Shown: in pieces, positions 24,671 through 34,311 of the stretch
Layout: each line of letters opens with the position of its first letter
Position numbering within the stretch: the first letter of the stretch is position 1
DNA from: Sediminibacterium sp.
Lineage (GTDB): Bacteria > Bacteroidota > Bacteroidia > Chitinophagales > Chitinophagaceae
NCBI GenBank assembly: GCA_017537025.1
Contig: JAFWCB010000004.1
Location: 1 to 64,000, forward strand
Direction: 5' to 3'
DNA length: 64,000 bases
Notes under the pieces: model-generated
Databases searched by the model: none
What the model saw: only the letters and a program-made list of their open reading frames with translations
Told to the model about the DNA's origin: nothing
Made by a program: the position numbers and the translations under genes

Positions 24671-25599
24671 CGCAGCGATTATTTTTTTTCTTATGCTTAT
24701 TTACTTACGGGAAAATTTTTGCGCAAGATACTACCGTAGTTATTGATGAAAAGCGGTTTACTTTATCTGAAGTAGTAGTTAGAAATAACTTTGATTATAA
24801 ACGCCTCCTCTCTCAAATAAAAGAAGATACTAGTTTTTATAAAGCCTTCCGTAACCTTCGTATACTGGGCTTTTCGGCTTATAATAGTATTGAAATGTTG
24901 GATAAAAAAGGAGTTGTTAAGGCCTCTCTATTAAGTAAAACAAAACAAAACAGGGTTAATGGTTGTAGAACGATGGAAGTGATCGAAGAAAAAACAACAG
25001 GTGATTTTTACGATTCAAAAAAGAATTATAACTACACAACTCCTGAGCTCTATGCTTCTTTATTTTTTACTAAAGGTACCATTTGTGGGGAAGACAATAT
25101 TATAAAAGGACGAACCCGAAGCCTATCCGATAAAAAAGGAATTGAGAAGCACAAGGAGCAATTAAAAATGTTATTCTTCAACCCCGGAAAAAAAATACCG
25201 GGTATTCCTTTTATAGGTGATAAGTTGGATCTGTATGATGATCGTGCCCATAGTTTGTATGATTATCGCCTGGATATAGTAGAGTTTAAGGGTGCTTTGG
25301 CTTATGTTTTTGCTATCACACCAAAAGAAAATTTGAATTTTATCAAGGATGATAGGGTGGTAGTTGATCAGATGGTTACTTGGTTCGATATGAAAACATT
25401 AGAAGTACTGGCCCGAAATTACAGTTTAAGTTATAAAGCCGGGGTGTACGATTTTGATGTGAATATGGAAGTTGAGATGACACGTATTGGAGATTTGCTG
25501 GTACCGAAAATTTTGCGCTACAAGGGGAATTGGGATGTAATTTTTAAAAAGCGCGAAAGAGCAGTATTTACCGCTACTTTGTTTGATTTCAAGAAATAA
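24667..25599 (+). CDS. Secreted protein of unknown function, coupled to def
   Basis: A 310-residue protein with a signal peptide (MTQRLFFFLCLFTYGKIFAQ) and no transmembrane helix afterwards. After the signal comes TLSEVVVRNNFDYKRLLSQI, reminiscent of the TonB-plug-like or DUF5686-type openings in secreted Bacteroidota proteins. The C-terminal half is rich in beta strands (YDYRLDIVEFKGALAYVFAI; DFDVNMEVEMTRIGDLLVPK) and may be a lipoprotein-like or LolA-like curved sheet. I cannot name the family. The 4-nt overlap with def suggests translational coupling, though the functions need not be linked. Confidence 0.65.
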   Translation: MTQRLFFFLCLFTYGKIFAQDTTVVIDEKRFTLSEVVVRNNFDYKRLLSQIKEDTSFYKAFRNLRILGFSAYNSIEMLDKKGVVKASLLSKTKQNRVNGCRTMEVIEEKTTGDFYDSKKNYNYTTPELYASLFFTKGTICGEDNIIKGRTRSLSDKKGIEKHKEQLKMLFFNPGKKIPGIPFIGDKLDLYDDRAHSLYDYRLDIVEFKGALAYVFAITPKENLNFIKDDRVVVDQMVTWFDMKTLEVLARNYSLSYKAGVYDFDVNMEVEMTRIGDLLVPKILRYKGNWDVIFKKRERAVFTATLFDFKK

Positions 25600-25603
25600 A
25601 AAA

Positions 25604-25625
25604 CCCCCGAGTAAATTGTCGGGGG
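25604..25625 (-). terminator. Intrinsic terminator of the lipoprotein gene
   Basis: CCCCCGA (25604-25610) pairs with TCGGGGG (25619-25625) around eight bases. On the minus strand it is followed by a run of T, so it ends transcription of the gene at 25650; on the plus strand the T-run is missing. Confidence 0.8.
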
Positions 25626-25649
25626 CTCATACGGCAAGGACTAAAAAAT

Positions 25650-26309
25650 TTATAAACCCAATTTCCTGCCGGGTAGGGTACGGGTTTTCTTATCACTCTT
25701 ATTTACGTCGGTGAGCTTCACTACTAAACGTACATCGGCTACGCTGATATTCGAAGAGCCGCTTGATGCACGGTAAATCCCTTTGTCATACACTACTTCC
25801 ACAGTACCATTATCCCAATTATTACCCGCCACTACAAATTTATCTTCATCTTCAGCCGGTACAAATAAAAAGGAATTTCCGTTTTCAAAACTTACTCTGA
25901 TTCCATTCATATCAGCCGACTCTACTACACCGGGTGTATAAGCCGGGATAATAATTTCATTAATAAGCTTGCCATTAGTAAAACTGATAGTACCGGATTT
26001 TACTTCTGCTTTCGCACTATCCAGATTGCGCGTGAGAACGAGCTTCTGATCGATGTAAAATTGTACCCTTTTTACATCTACGTTATATGCAGATAGTTTC
26101 ATTTGCAGCTCCCGCGAAAAGGGTATGTACTGGCTCTTATCAATGGTAGGAGCTGCATTAGCTGGGGTGTAGGCGTTGTTTGCATTAGGGTTGTTCTGTG
26201 GGGCGCTACTTTTTAAGTATCCCTTTGAACTCGACGCGTGGTGACTACCCGAGCATGCGCTCAGGAAAATTACTGCGATTAATACAATGCCTGTTAGTAA
26301 ACGAGACAT
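25650..26309 (-). CDS. Lipoprotein of unknown function
   Basis: A 219-residue protein with a clear lipobox (VIFLSAC, acylated Cys near residue 19) followed by a low-complexity linker rich in S, N, A and P (up to about residue 55). The rest is a beta-rich domain (QFYIDQKLVLTRNLDSAKAE; GVVESADMNGIRVSFENGNS; GTVEVVYDKGIYRASSG), with a paired arrangement that suggests two similar beta modules. The Asn/Ser-rich spacer after the lipid anchor is common for surface or periplasm-facing Bacteroidota lipoproteins. Function unknown; single gene. Confidence 0.65.
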   Translation of the reverse strand: MSRLLTGIVLIAVIFLSACSGSHHASSSKGYLKSSAPQNNPNANNAYTPANAAPTIDKSQYIPFSRELQMKLSAYNVDVKRVQFYIDQKLVLTRNLDSAKAEVKSGTISFTNGKLINEIIIPAYTPGVVESADMNGIRVSFENGNSFLFVPAEDEDKFVVAGNNWDNGTVEVVYDKGIYRASSGSSNISVADVRLVVKLTDVNKSDKKTRTLPGRKLGL

Positions 26310-26671
26310 AGCTTTAATTTTTTTTCGTCTGTGATTAAAATAAAATAAATAAATCCACGTTTAAGCAATATCCGTACATAGCTTATTAAAGCTAATTCCG
26401 GTGTATTCCTACAGGTGTACAAAGGTATAATAGATGTTTTGGACATTCAGGGTATCGAATTAGGATTAGGGGATTATAAAATTGAGGATTTTATAGAAAC
26501 ATAACAAACCTCGCCCAAATTTTTTTTACTTTTAAAACGTTTGCATTTTTTATTAAAATTGAATTAAAATTTATAAGTATCTTATAATCATACACTTATC
26601 AATTTTTCATTTTACTTCATTATTAGCTATCCTAATTTTAATTTTAATAAAATCACGACCAGTTTGTAGCA
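26310..26671. other. 362-nt very AT-rich gap
   Basis: No coding sequence or RNA gene is recognisable. One short hairpin (ATAAAAT at 26476-26482 with ATTTTAT at 26488-26494, loop TGAGG) lacks a T-run. The stretch 26510-26640 is almost only A and T. It probably contains the promoter of the lipoprotein gene, but no consensus box is clear. Confidence 0.4.
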
Positions 26672-26887
26672 TTACTTATTTTTTTCTTGTTCGATTTCTT
26701 CCATTAATGAATGAAATAACTCAAACGCCATTTTTATTTCGGAGCGCTCTTTTCTAGTACTTTCTTTTAAGTAAGTACCAGTTACCGTGGTACTATACCA
26801 TAACCACAAGATTTCCTTCCATTCCGATGTACTTGCAAAATCCAAGATACGATCCCAGGCCGTGGAATCAGCTATTTTATTTTTCAT
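26672..26887 (-). CDS. Small hypothetical protein (71 aa)
   Basis: From the internal ATG at 26887 the product is 71 residues: MKNKIADSTAWDRILDFAST at the start, a Trp-rich middle (EWKEILWLWYSTTV) and a charged helix at the end (SLMEEIEQEKNK). The frame is open 25 codons further upstream to 26962, but that part (MFYKNIPIYIILRSYRNTPI) looks unlike the rest, so the shorter form is preferred. No family recognised. It is divergent from the HTH gene at 27104 and in the most AT-rich part of the window. Confidence 0.45.
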   Translation of the reverse strand: MKNKIADSTAWDRILDFASTSEWKEILWLWYSTTVTGTYLKESTRKERSEIKMAFELFHSLMEEIEQEKNK

Positions 26888-27103
26888 ACCAATAAAGAGA
26901 TTAATTGGTGTATTACGATAACTGCGAAGAATAATGTATATAGGTATGTTTTTATAAAACACCGTGAAATAAAAACAAAATCAGGTATTTGCCGCATAGC
27001 AAACCATCATTAAGTACTGTTACTTCGCAGACAGAACAAAATTCCGAATTTTCTAATTAATTAAACTTTTTTCATTGACTTTTTGAGCCAGTATTTATAC
27101 CTA

Positions 27104-27490
27104 ATGAAGCTAACAACCAGACTATACGAATATTTATCCTATTTACGCATTACTGCCTATGAAATGGAAAGAACCTGTGGATTGTCTAACGGATATATCG
27201 GTAAACAAGATCATGGTAAAGGGTCTATCGGATCGAATGCACTAGCTAAAATAGAAAAACATTATCCCGATCTGAATCTGATTTGGCTGATAACCGGTAA
27301 AGGGCATATGTTGAGCTCTCAAGTATTTGATTTCGCAGATAATAATACTTTTCTTATAAAAGAGGAGTTGGCCGCTTATCATTCCTTAAAAGATGCATTA
27401 ATAGATTCATTGAAGCAACAAGTTGCTCAACTACAAAAGCAATTAGAAGAAAAAGATATGATCATTGCTTTATTGCGATATCGCAAATAA
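27104..27490 (+). CDS. Helix-turn-helix DNA-binding protein with C-terminal coiled coil
   Basis: A 128-residue protein resembling small Bacteroidota phage-repressor-like regulators. The HTH covers about residues 1-60 (ITAYEMERTCGLSNGYIGKQ, then SIGSNALAKIEKHYPDLNLI) and ends with the typical WLITGKGHML. The C-terminus (DSLKQQVAQLQKQLEEKDMI) is a heptad coiled coil suited to dimerisation. The ATG at 27104 is preferred to a TTG seven codons upstream. No prophage genes are nearby. The divergent small gene may be its target. Confidence 0.75.
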   Translation: MKLTTRLYEYLSYLRITAYEMERTCGLSNGYIGKQDHGKGSIGSNALAKIEKHYPDLNLIWLITGKGHMLSSQVFDFADNNTFLIKEELAAYHSLKDALIDSLKQQVAQLQKQLEEKDMIIALLRYRK

Positions 27491-27491
27491 A

Positions 27492-30338
27492 TTAAGCCTC
27501 ATCAGTATACGCAGAAACCGGCTCACAGGTACAAATTAGATTTCTATCACCATGCGTATTATTAACCCTTCCTACACTTGGCCAGAATTTATTTTGCGTT
27601 ACATAGTACAGTGGAAATGCAGCTTCCTTTCTGCTATACCCATGCTCCCAAGTTTCTGCACAAACTACAGCCTGTGTGTGTGGTGCATTTTTAAGTGGGT
27701 TATCTGTTTTATCCGATCTACCTTCTTCAATAGCTTTTATTTCTTCATAAATACTGATCATGGCGTCACAAAAACGATCTAATTCAGCCTTATCTTCACT
27801 CTCGGTAGGCTCAATCATAATAGTGCCGGGTACCGGAAAACTCATCGTAGGCGCGTGAAATCCATAATCAATCAAACGTTTAGCCACATCTTCTGCCTCT
27901 ACGCCGGCACTTTGTTTGAACGGACGTAAATCAACAATGAACTCATGCGCACAGGTTCCATTTTTACCAGTATACAAAATCGGATAATATTTCTCCAATC
28001 TGGATTTCATATAATTAGCATTCAGAATAGCATACGCTGTAGATAAGCGAATTCCATCAGCACCTAACATTTTAATATAACCATAACTAATTAAAAGAAT
28101 ACTGGCAGAACCAAAGGGCGCCGCACTTACATTGAGTTTAGGAAGATAGGGTGCCAAAATATCATTTGCACATATTGGACCCATGCCCGGACCTCCACCA
28201 CCATGTGGAATAGAGAATGTTTTGTGCAAATTTAAGTGGCAAACATCCGCACCTATATTACCCGGACTCGTTAAACCAACTTGTGCATTCATATTAGCTC
28301 CATCCATATATACTAATCCACCAAAAGCATGTACTGTATCACATATATCTTTTATTGTTTCCTCAAATACACCATGGGTGGAAGGATAGGTAACCATTAA
28401 CGCGCCTAGATTATCCTTATGTAATTCAGCCTTCGCTTTTAGGTCGGCAACATCAATATTACCGGCATCATCGCATTTTACGACCACAACTTTGAATCCT
28501 GCCATCACAGCACTGGCAGGGTTTGTGCCATGTGCGCTAATAGGAATCAATACAATATTTCTGTTGGCTTGTTTTTTATCTTCATGATAAGCTCTGATTG
28601 CCAAAAGTCCTGCATACTCTCCCTGTGCACCACTATTGGGTTGTAAGCTACAAGCAGTAAAACCGGTTATCACACATAAATAATTGCTTAACTCATCTAA
28701 TATTTGTTGATATCCTACTGTTTGATCTGCCGGTGCAAAAGGATGTAAGCCACCAAATTCAGGCCAACTAACAGGAATCATTTCGGAAGCGGCATTTAAT
28801 TTCATGGTGCAACTTCCCAAACTGATCATACTCGTATTAAGTGATAAATCTTTATTCTCTAATTGTTTGATATAACGCATCATCTGGCTTTCACTGTGAT
28901 GTGTATTGAAAACGGGATGCTGTAGATAATGGGTACTTCTGAAAGCCTCAGCGGATAATGTAGATTGCAGATTATCCGTATTGATCATATTGATTTTTTT
29001 GCCGGTAGCTTTCGCAAAAACGCCAAGCACAAGATTTAGATCGGTAACAGTTGTTGTTTCATCTACACTAATACCAATATTACCATTTTCGAAATAACGG
29101 AAATTAATACCTGCTGCAATAGCTTCTTTTTCGATACTATTCCAATCAACTCCGCCAATATAAATGGTATCAAAATACTGTTCATTAAATTGCGTAAATC
29201 CGGCATCAGTTAGGGCTTTAGCTAAAGCTGCCGTTAATTGATGTATGCGTGTAGCAATATTTTTCAATCCTAGGGGGCCGTGATAAACAGCATACATAGC
29301 AGCCATATTAGCCAATAATGCTTGTGCTGTACAAATATTTGAAGTGGCTTTCTCTCTTTTAATATGTTGTTCACGTGTTTGTAAAGCCATACGTAAGGCT
29401 CTATTACCCTGTGCGTCAATACTTACGCCTATTAATCGTCCGGGTATGCCTCTTTTAAATTCATCATGTGTGGCAAAAAAAGCAGCATGAGGTCCACCAT
29501 AACCCATGGGTACGCCGAAGCGTTGGGCAGAACCAATCGCTACATCCGCACCTAATTCGCCGGGCGATTTTAGCAAAGTGAGTGCCATCAAATCAGTAGC
29601 CATTACTACATACCCTCCTAAGACATGAATCTGATTGATAAAAGAACTATACTCTTCAACAGAGCCATTATCCGCAGGGTATTGTATGAGCGCACCAAAG
29701 CAATCCTGGCCAGCACTAAATGTTTTATAGTTTCCAAATACCAATTCAATACCAATGGGCGCCGCTCTGGTAATTAGGATTTGTTTAGTTTGTGGAAATA
29801 TATTCTCATCAACAAAAAAAACGGGCTTGGAAATAGTATCTGTTTTATTTACCTGATGAAATAACATGGCCATTGCCTCCGCAGCGGCAGTTGCTTCATC
29901 CAATAAAGAGGCGTTGGATAACGGAAGACCGGTTAGGTCGGCGACCATTGTTTGGTAATTTAATAAACTCTCTAACCGACCTTGAGAAATCTCAGCCTGA
30001 TAAGGAGTATATTGGGTATACCATCCCGGATTTTCAAAAATAGTTCTCAGAATAACACTGGGTGTAATAGTACCATAGTAACCTCTTCCGATAAAATTCT
30101 TGTATACCTTATTTTTACCTGCTACTTTTTTCAATTCTTGTAAATACTCAAATTCACTAACTGCCGATGGAATAGGCAAATCTCCATTTACACGGATACT
30201 GCCGGGTATCGTTTTTTCAATAAGCGATGCCAAAGAAGGCTCACCAATTACGGTAAGCATAGCAGCGGTAGCCTTCTGATCCGGACCAATATGTCTGCCT
30301 TTAAATTCGTTGGATTGTGTAGCTAGTACATTCGTCAT
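27492..30338 (-). CDS. gcvP: Glycine dehydrogenase (decarboxylating), P-protein
   Basis: The PLP-dependent P-protein of the glycine cleavage system, which decarboxylates glycine and passes aminomethyl to the H-protein lipoyl group. At 948 residues it is the long fused form (both halves in one chain). The PLP lysine lies in [20 protein letters not shown], and [18 protein letters not shown] is the conserved start of the second half. The N-terminus [17 protein letters not shown] is also typical. gcvT and gcvH are not nearby. A TACCTTTG box lies 22 nt upstream of the start. Confidence 0.97.
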   Translation of the reverse strand: MTNVLATQSNEFKGRHIGPDQKATAAMLTVIGEPSLASLIEKTIPGSIRVNGDLPIPSAVSEFEYLQELKKVAGKNKVYKNFIGRGYYGTITPSVILRTIFENPGWYTQYTPYQAEISQGRLESLLNYQTMVADLTGLPLSNASLLDEATAAAEAMAMLFHQVNKTDTISKPVFFVDENIFPQTKQILITRAAPIGIELVFGNYKTFSAGQDCFGALIQYPADNGSVEEYSSFINQIHVLGGYVVMATDLMALTLLKSPGELGADVAIGSAQRFGVPMGYGGPHAAFFATHDEFKRGIPGRLIGVSIDAQGNRALRMALQTREQHIKREKATSNICTAQALLANMAAMYAVYHGPLGLKNIATRIHQLTAALAKALTDAGFTQFNEQYFDTIYIGGVDWNSIEKEAIAAGINFRYFENGNIGISVDETTTVTDLNLVLGVFAKATGKKINMINTDNLQSTLSAEAFRSTHYLQHPVFNTHHSESQMMRYIKQLENKDLSLNTSMISLGSCTMKLNAASEMIPVSWPEFGGLHPFAPADQTVGYQQILDELSNYLCVITGFTACSLQPNSGAQGEYAGLLAIRAYHEDKKQANRNIVLIPISAHGTNPASAVMAGFKVVVVKCDDAGNIDVADLKAKAELHKDNLGALMVTYPSTHGVFEETIKDICDTVHAFGGLVYMDGANMNAQVGLTSPGNIGADVCHLNLHKTFSIPHGGGGPGMGPICANDILAPYLPKLNVSAAPFGSASILLISYGYIKMLGADGIRLSTAYAILNANYMKSRLEKYYPILYTGKNGTCAHEFIVDLRPFKQSAGVEAEDVAKRLIDYGFHAPTMSFPVPGTIMIEPTESEDKAELDRFCDAMISIYEEIKAIEEGRSDKTDNPLKNAPHTQAVVCAETWEHGYSRKEAAFPLYYVTQNKFWPSVGRVNNTHGDRNLICTCEPVSAYTDEA

Positions 30339-30360
30339 TAGAAACTTTTTTTTCGTGGCG

Positions 30361-30368
30361 CAAAGGTA
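30361..30368 (-). promoter_or_regulatory. Candidate -7 box of gcvP
   Basis: The minus strand reads TACCTTTG, an exact consensus match, followed by CGCCACG and the gcvP start at 30338. No glycine-riboswitch-like structure fits in the short leader. A clear -33 element was not found. Confidence 0.5.
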
Positions 30369-30418
30369 AGTGCTTGCAACAGCATTTTCGTGCTTTTGTT
30401 GAAACTGTTGATAGCCTG

Positions 30419-31324
30419 TTAGCTATTCTTTTTGTCAAGATCCTCGGCTTTTCTCAATTCTTCACTAGTAAGTCGGGAACCATCGTGGCTCCAGCCCGGT
30501 TTGCCCAGAATATAGGACATACGTTGGCGGACAGTAAGACCCTTTTTTCGCACATCCCTTAAAATGGCATTCCACTCATGAAAAACTAAACTTGCAGGGT
30601 TTGGATCCTCCAAATTTTTAGTGAGCCCATAACGTATCGGCTGATATTGTTTTTCGGAAAGTTCAGGCTGAAAAGTGCCAAATAGTTTATCCCAAATAAT
30701 TAAAAACATCCCCATATTCTTATCCAAATATTTAGGGTTAGAGCCATGGTGTACCCGGTGGTGGGAGGGTGTTACAAAAATATACTCTAGCCACCCCATT
30801 TTATGGATAAGCTCTGTATGCACAAAAATACCCCATATTTGAGTAGCGGAATAAATGAAAGCGATATCAATGGGTTTAAAGCCCATTAACGCCAGGGGTA
30901 TAAAGTAAATAAATCGATACAGTGGCTGAAATACAAATGATCGGAAACCAACTGTAAAATTCATTTTTTCACTGCTATGGTGGGTAACATGAACAGCCCA
31001 GAATAACCTGATTTCGTGATCGAAACGATGGAGCCAATAATACAAAAAATCTTCTGTTATCAAAAGTATTAGCCAATACAAAAATGGGGTCGTGAAATGG
31101 AATAGAGCCCGTTCAAAAAAATATTGAAGAACAGCCATATAGAGAAGTCTGAAAGAAAGGTCAATGGCTGCGTTCAGTAACATGAGATAGATATTACCAA
31201 TCGTGTCTTTTCGATTATATAGTTTGCGATGAGTTAGATGCGACAATAGCAACTCGATACCAATTATTAAAAAATAAATAGGTGTAGCAATAAGAATCAG
31301 CCATTGTTCTCTAATTGAATCCAT
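30419..31324 (-). CDS. Sterol desaturase/fatty acid hydroxylase family protein
   Basis: A 301-residue integral membrane di-iron oxygenase. The histidine clusters [21 protein letters not shown] and [10 protein letters not shown] form the family's metal-binding pattern, flanked by four to five hydrophobic helices. Such proteins hydroxylate or desaturate lipids using O2; the lipid substrate is unknown. The start at 31324 ([11 protein letters not shown]) is chosen over an in-frame TTG five codons earlier. It is divergent from the YkgJ gene, with only 33 bases between them. Confidence 0.88.
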   Translation of the reverse strand: MDSIREQWLILIATPIYFLIIGIELLLSHLTHRKLYNRKDTIGNIYLMLLNAAIDLSFRLLYMAVLQYFFERALFHFTTPFLYWLILLITEDFLYYWLHRFDHEIRLFWAVHVTHHSSEKMNFTVGFRSFVFQPLYRFIYFIPLALMGFKPIDIAFIYSATQIWGIFVHTELIHKMGWLEYIFVTPSHHRVHHGSNPKYLDKNMGMFLIIWDKLFGTFQPELSEKQYQPIRYGLTKNLEDPNPASLVFHEWNAILRDVRKKGLTVRQRMSYILGKPGWSHDGSRLTSEELRKAEDLDKKNS

Positions 31325-31357
31325 ATTTTCGTAGTGCAAAGTAAATAATCCATTGTT

Positions 31358-31843
31358 GTGAACGATCTATTCTTCCATAATTGGCAACAAAAATCAAAAG
31401 AACATCAAAAAAAGTATGCTCAGTGGTTAAAACGAGCCAATAAAAATGCCGTTTTAAAAATACTCCCTGCTCTACATGAAGAAGCTTTTGATGCAATAGA
31501 CTGTTTAACTTGTGGAAACTGTTGTAAAGGCTATTCGCCCCGTTTTAAAACACCCGATATAAAACGAATAAGTAAAGTTTTAGGTTTAAAAGAGAGTGTA
31601 TTTATCGAGCAATATTTAGCTTTAGATGCGGAGGGAGATTATGTAGCCAAATCTGCTCCTTGTCCTTTTTTAGGCACTGATAATGTTTGTAGTATTTATG
31701 AAAATCGACCTTCAGATTGTGCCCGATTCCCTTATACAAATGAAGATGTGATTCTCAAGAGACCACAAATAACACTAAAGAATAGCGAGTTTTGTCCGGC
31801 TGTTTTTTATGTGCTCGAAAAAGCTATGGAAAAAATCGGTTAG
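31358..31843 (+). CDS. YkgJ family cysteine cluster protein
   Basis: A 161-residue protein with the zinc/iron-chelating cysteine cluster: CLTCGNCC at 49-56, then Cys102, Cys111 and Cys121 in CPFLGTDNVCSIYENRPSDC, and a later Cys in EFCPAVFY. The start appears to be GTG at 31358, as no suitable ATG lies nearby and upstream stops limit the frame. The family is often linked to metal binding or to radical chemistry, but no reaction is established. Its last four bases overlap the convergent MFS gene. Confidence 0.8.
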   Translation: MNDLFFHNWQQKSKEHQKKYAQWLKRANKNAVLKILPALHEEAFDAIDCLTCGNCCKGYSPRFKTPDIKRISKVLGLKESVFIEQYLALDAEGDYVAKSAPCPFLGTDNVCSIYENRPSDCARFPYTNEDVILKRPQITLKNSEFCPAVFYVLEKAMEKIG

Positions 31844-33087
31844 TATTCCATTTTTCTTAACGAAGGAGCTTTGATCCAAGTAATAATTACAACGAGCAAG
31901 GTCATGGAGCCGCCAAAAATTACGGAAGGCACAACACCTAATAATTTTGCTGCAATACCACTTTCAAATTGACCTAGTTCATTACTGCTGTTAATAAACA
32001 TGGAGTTAACACTTAGTACGCGTCCTCGCATATTATCCGGGGTTTTCATTTGTACAATGGTACCTCTCACAATCATGCTAATGCCGTCTAAGATGCCGCT
32101 CAATACCATCACTGCAAATGATAACCAAAATATTTTTGAGAAACCAAATATGATAATACATAATCCAAACCCTCCCACTGCGTATAGTAATACTTTTCCT
32201 TGTTTTTTTTGTAAAGGCAAAAAAGTGAGGATAATAATGACTATTATAGAGCCTATATCTGCCGCAGCGTTTAGCCAGCCGAAACCAATTGGGCCAACAG
32301 CCAGAATATCTTTGGCAAATACCGGAATCATAGCAACTGCCCCTCCAAAAAAAACAGCAAATAAATCAAGCGATAATGCCCCTAATACTTCTTTGGTTTC
32401 AAATACAAAACGAAGCCCTTCTTTAACACTATCGAACCCTGTTTTTTGTCCGGCTACGTTTAATGCAGGTTTTGGCTTTAGCAGAAACATAAAGGCAATA
32501 CCTGCTACAACCATTCCTGTAATAACCAGTAATGAGCCGGTATTACCTATAAGTGCAATGAAGAAACCTACAGACGCGTGACCTGTTACCGATGCCGATA
32601 ACCAAACCCCTTGATTCCAAGTAGTAGCATTTTGTAATAGATTACGAGGTACCGTTGTGGCTACCATCGTACTAAATGTGGGGCCTAAGAAAGAGCGGAT
32701 AATACCTGTAAAAAAAATGATGATATAAATGCCGAATGCAATCCAATGCGTTGAAAGCTGAGCTAATGTAAACTTTGTAGATAGAAATAATAATAATAAA
32801 ACACAAGACAAGTAAAAAAAACCACATTTTATCAAGAGCTGTTTTTTCTCACTGATATCAATCACATAACCAGCATACAGGGCTAAAGAAACCGCGGGTA
32901 TTACTTCTGCCAACCCTATTAATCCTATGGCAAATGGTTCGTTCGTGAGCTCATAAATCCACCAACCCACTAATGTGCCAAGCATACGCAATCCCATAAT
33001 AAACAAAAATCGCCCCGTCATCAAATGTCTAAATTCACCAATCCGCATAGCGGCAAAAGGGTCATTTTTTATTTGTTCAATTTCCAT
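31840..33087 (-). CDS. MFS transporter, EntS/MFS_3-like
   Basis: A 415-residue permease with about 12 hydrophobic helices. The N-terminal FRHLMTGRFLFIMGLRMLGT and the first cytoplasmic loop GYVIDISEKKQLLIKCG fit the MFS_3/enterobactin-exporter-like group. The final loop has MRGRVLSVNSMFINSSNELG, a motif typical of these exporters. Substrate unknown. It is last in a probable minus-strand group after folK and the deoxynucleoside kinase (16-nt gap). Confidence 0.85.
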   Translation of the reverse strand: MEIEQIKNDPFAAMRIGEFRHLMTGRFLFIMGLRMLGTLVGWWIYELTNEPFAIGLIGLAEVIPAVSLALYAGYVIDISEKKQLLIKCGFFYLSCVLLLLFLSTKFTLAQLSTHWIAFGIYIIIFFTGIIRSFLGPTFSTMVATTVPRNLLQNATTWNQGVWLSASVTGHASVGFFIALIGNTGSLLVITGMVVAGIAFMFLLKPKPALNVAGQKTGFDSVKEGLRFVFETKEVLGALSLDLFAVFFGGAVAMIPVFAKDILAVGPIGFGWLNAAADIGSIIVIIILTFLPLQKKQGKVLLYAVGGFGLCIIIFGFSKIFWLSFAVMVLSGILDGISMIVRGTIVQMKTPDNMRGRVLSVNSMFINSSNELGQFESGIAAKLLGVVPSVIFGGSMTLLVVIITWIKAPSLRKMEY

Positions 33088-33103
33088 GTAATGGGTTTAG
33101 TAA

Positions 33104-33736
33104 TTAAGGTAATGTGAAATAATGCTGACCGTTATCAAAATCTTTTTCCAAGGCGTCTAAAATTACATTTACATGCGATTCATTGCCTAAAAAATCAGCA
33201 TTACTTGCATCTACAAAGAGTGTTTTAATATTATGTTGTTTAATATAGTTCGTATATGTTTCCTGAATATTGAATAAATATTCATCGGGAATAGACTGTT
33301 CATATTGCCTATTTCGCTTTCTAATATTCTTTTGTAATGTATGAACAGGTACATGTAAATAAATAAGAATATCCGGAAATATCAGTTGCTGATGAATAAT
33401 ATCGAACAATTTTTGATAGAGCCTAAATTCTTCTTCGGGTAAATTCAATTTGGCAAATAGTAAGCATTTAGTAAATAAATAATCGGAAACAGTTACATGT
33501 TGAAAGAGATCTTTGGTGTGGATCATATCTTTCAATTGCTTAAATCGCTCTGCCATAAAAAAGAGTTCCAGCGGGAATGCGTACTGCCCGGGGTTTTCGT
33601 AGAATTTGGATAAAAAAGGGTTATCAGCAAATTCTTCTAAAATTAAGCGGGCGTTCAATTTTTTGGCAAGCAAATGACTCAGTGTGGTTTTGCCTGCGCC
33701 AATATTTCCTTCAATGGTAATAAAATGATACTTCAT
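33104..33736 (-). CDS. Deoxynucleoside kinase
   Basis: A 210-residue P-loop kinase that phosphorylates deoxynucleosides for the salvage pathway. MKYHFITIEGNIGAGKTTLS carries the Walker A GNIGAGKTT. ILEEFADNPFL matches the substrate-contacting LEE/EPV region, and RNRQYEQSIPDEYLFNIQ the LID region with its Arg residues, as in the dGK/dAK group. The start at 33736 is preferred; a TTG four codons upstream is in frame. It sits between folK and the MFS gene, an arrangement of folK next to a deoxynucleoside kinase that is common in the phylum. Confidence 0.9.
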   Translation of the reverse strand: MKYHFITIEGNIGAGKTTLSHLLAKKLNARLILEEFADNPFLSKFYENPGQYAFPLELFFMAERFKQLKDMIHTKDLFQHVTVSDYLFTKCLLFAKLNLPEEEFRLYQKLFDIIHQQLIFPDILIYLHVPVHTLQKNIRKRNRQYEQSIPDEYLFNIQETYTNYIKQHNIKTLFVDASNADFLGNESHVNVILDALEKDFDNGQHYFTLP

Positions 33737-33766
33737 GGAGATGGTCAAAATTAATGGGGTAGTACT

Positions 33767-34255
33767 TTACAGGAGTAATTTTTTTTGCACACTGGAATAA
33801 TCTGTACAGGTATCCAGTAATTCGGTGATGGTTTTATGTAATAAGGGATGAATCAATTGAGGAGCTACTTCCTGCAATGGCACTAAAACAAAACGCCTAT
33901 TTTGTATTTGGGGATGAGGTAAAACTAATATGTCTGAATTATACACTTTATTCTCATAAAAAAGCTGATCGATATCGATTGTTCTAGGTCCGTATTTTTC
34001 CGTTCTCTTTCTCCCCATATTAGTTTCAACTTCAAGCAGCAACCGCATTAGGGGCTCGGGTTCAAACTCTGTTTCAAGCACTAATACTTGATTTAAGAAA
34101 GCCGGCTGATTGGTGTTACCCCAAGGCTCCGTTTCATAAAGTGATGAGCGGCGAACGATTTTTCCTAGTTTTTGTTCAATTTGTGAGGCGGCTTCAGCCA
34201 AATATGCAGCACTATGGCCTAAATTACTACCGGTTAACAAATAAACAGTACTCAT
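33767..34255 (-). CDS. folK: 2-amino-4-hydroxy-6-hydroxymethyldihydropteridine pyrophosphokinase (HPPK)
   Basis: Transfers pyrophosphate from ATP to the pterin in folate biosynthesis. The 162-residue protein begins MSTVYLLTGSNLGHS at 34255 (a TTG eight codons upstream is in frame but unneeded). It shows SSLYETEPWGNTNQPAFLNQ and MGRKRTEKYGPRTIDIDQLF, with the RxxDxD Mg/ATP site, then LPHPQIQNRRFVLVPL. These are all diagnostic of HPPK. It is divergent from sppA and followed 30 nt later by the deoxynucleoside kinase gene. Confidence 0.96.
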   Translation of the reverse strand: MSTVYLLTGSNLGHSAAYLAEAASQIEQKLGKIVRRSSLYETEPWGNTNQPAFLNQVLVLETEFEPEPLMRLLLEVETNMGRKRTEKYGPRTIDIDQLFYENKVYNSDILVLPHPQIQNRRFVLVPLQEVAPQLIHPLLHKTITELLDTCTDYSSVQKKLLL

Positions 34256-34311
34256 AATTGGTTGTCTAAGAGGCTTCAAATATCTTTATTTAATATAATC
34301 TGAAATAGAAT

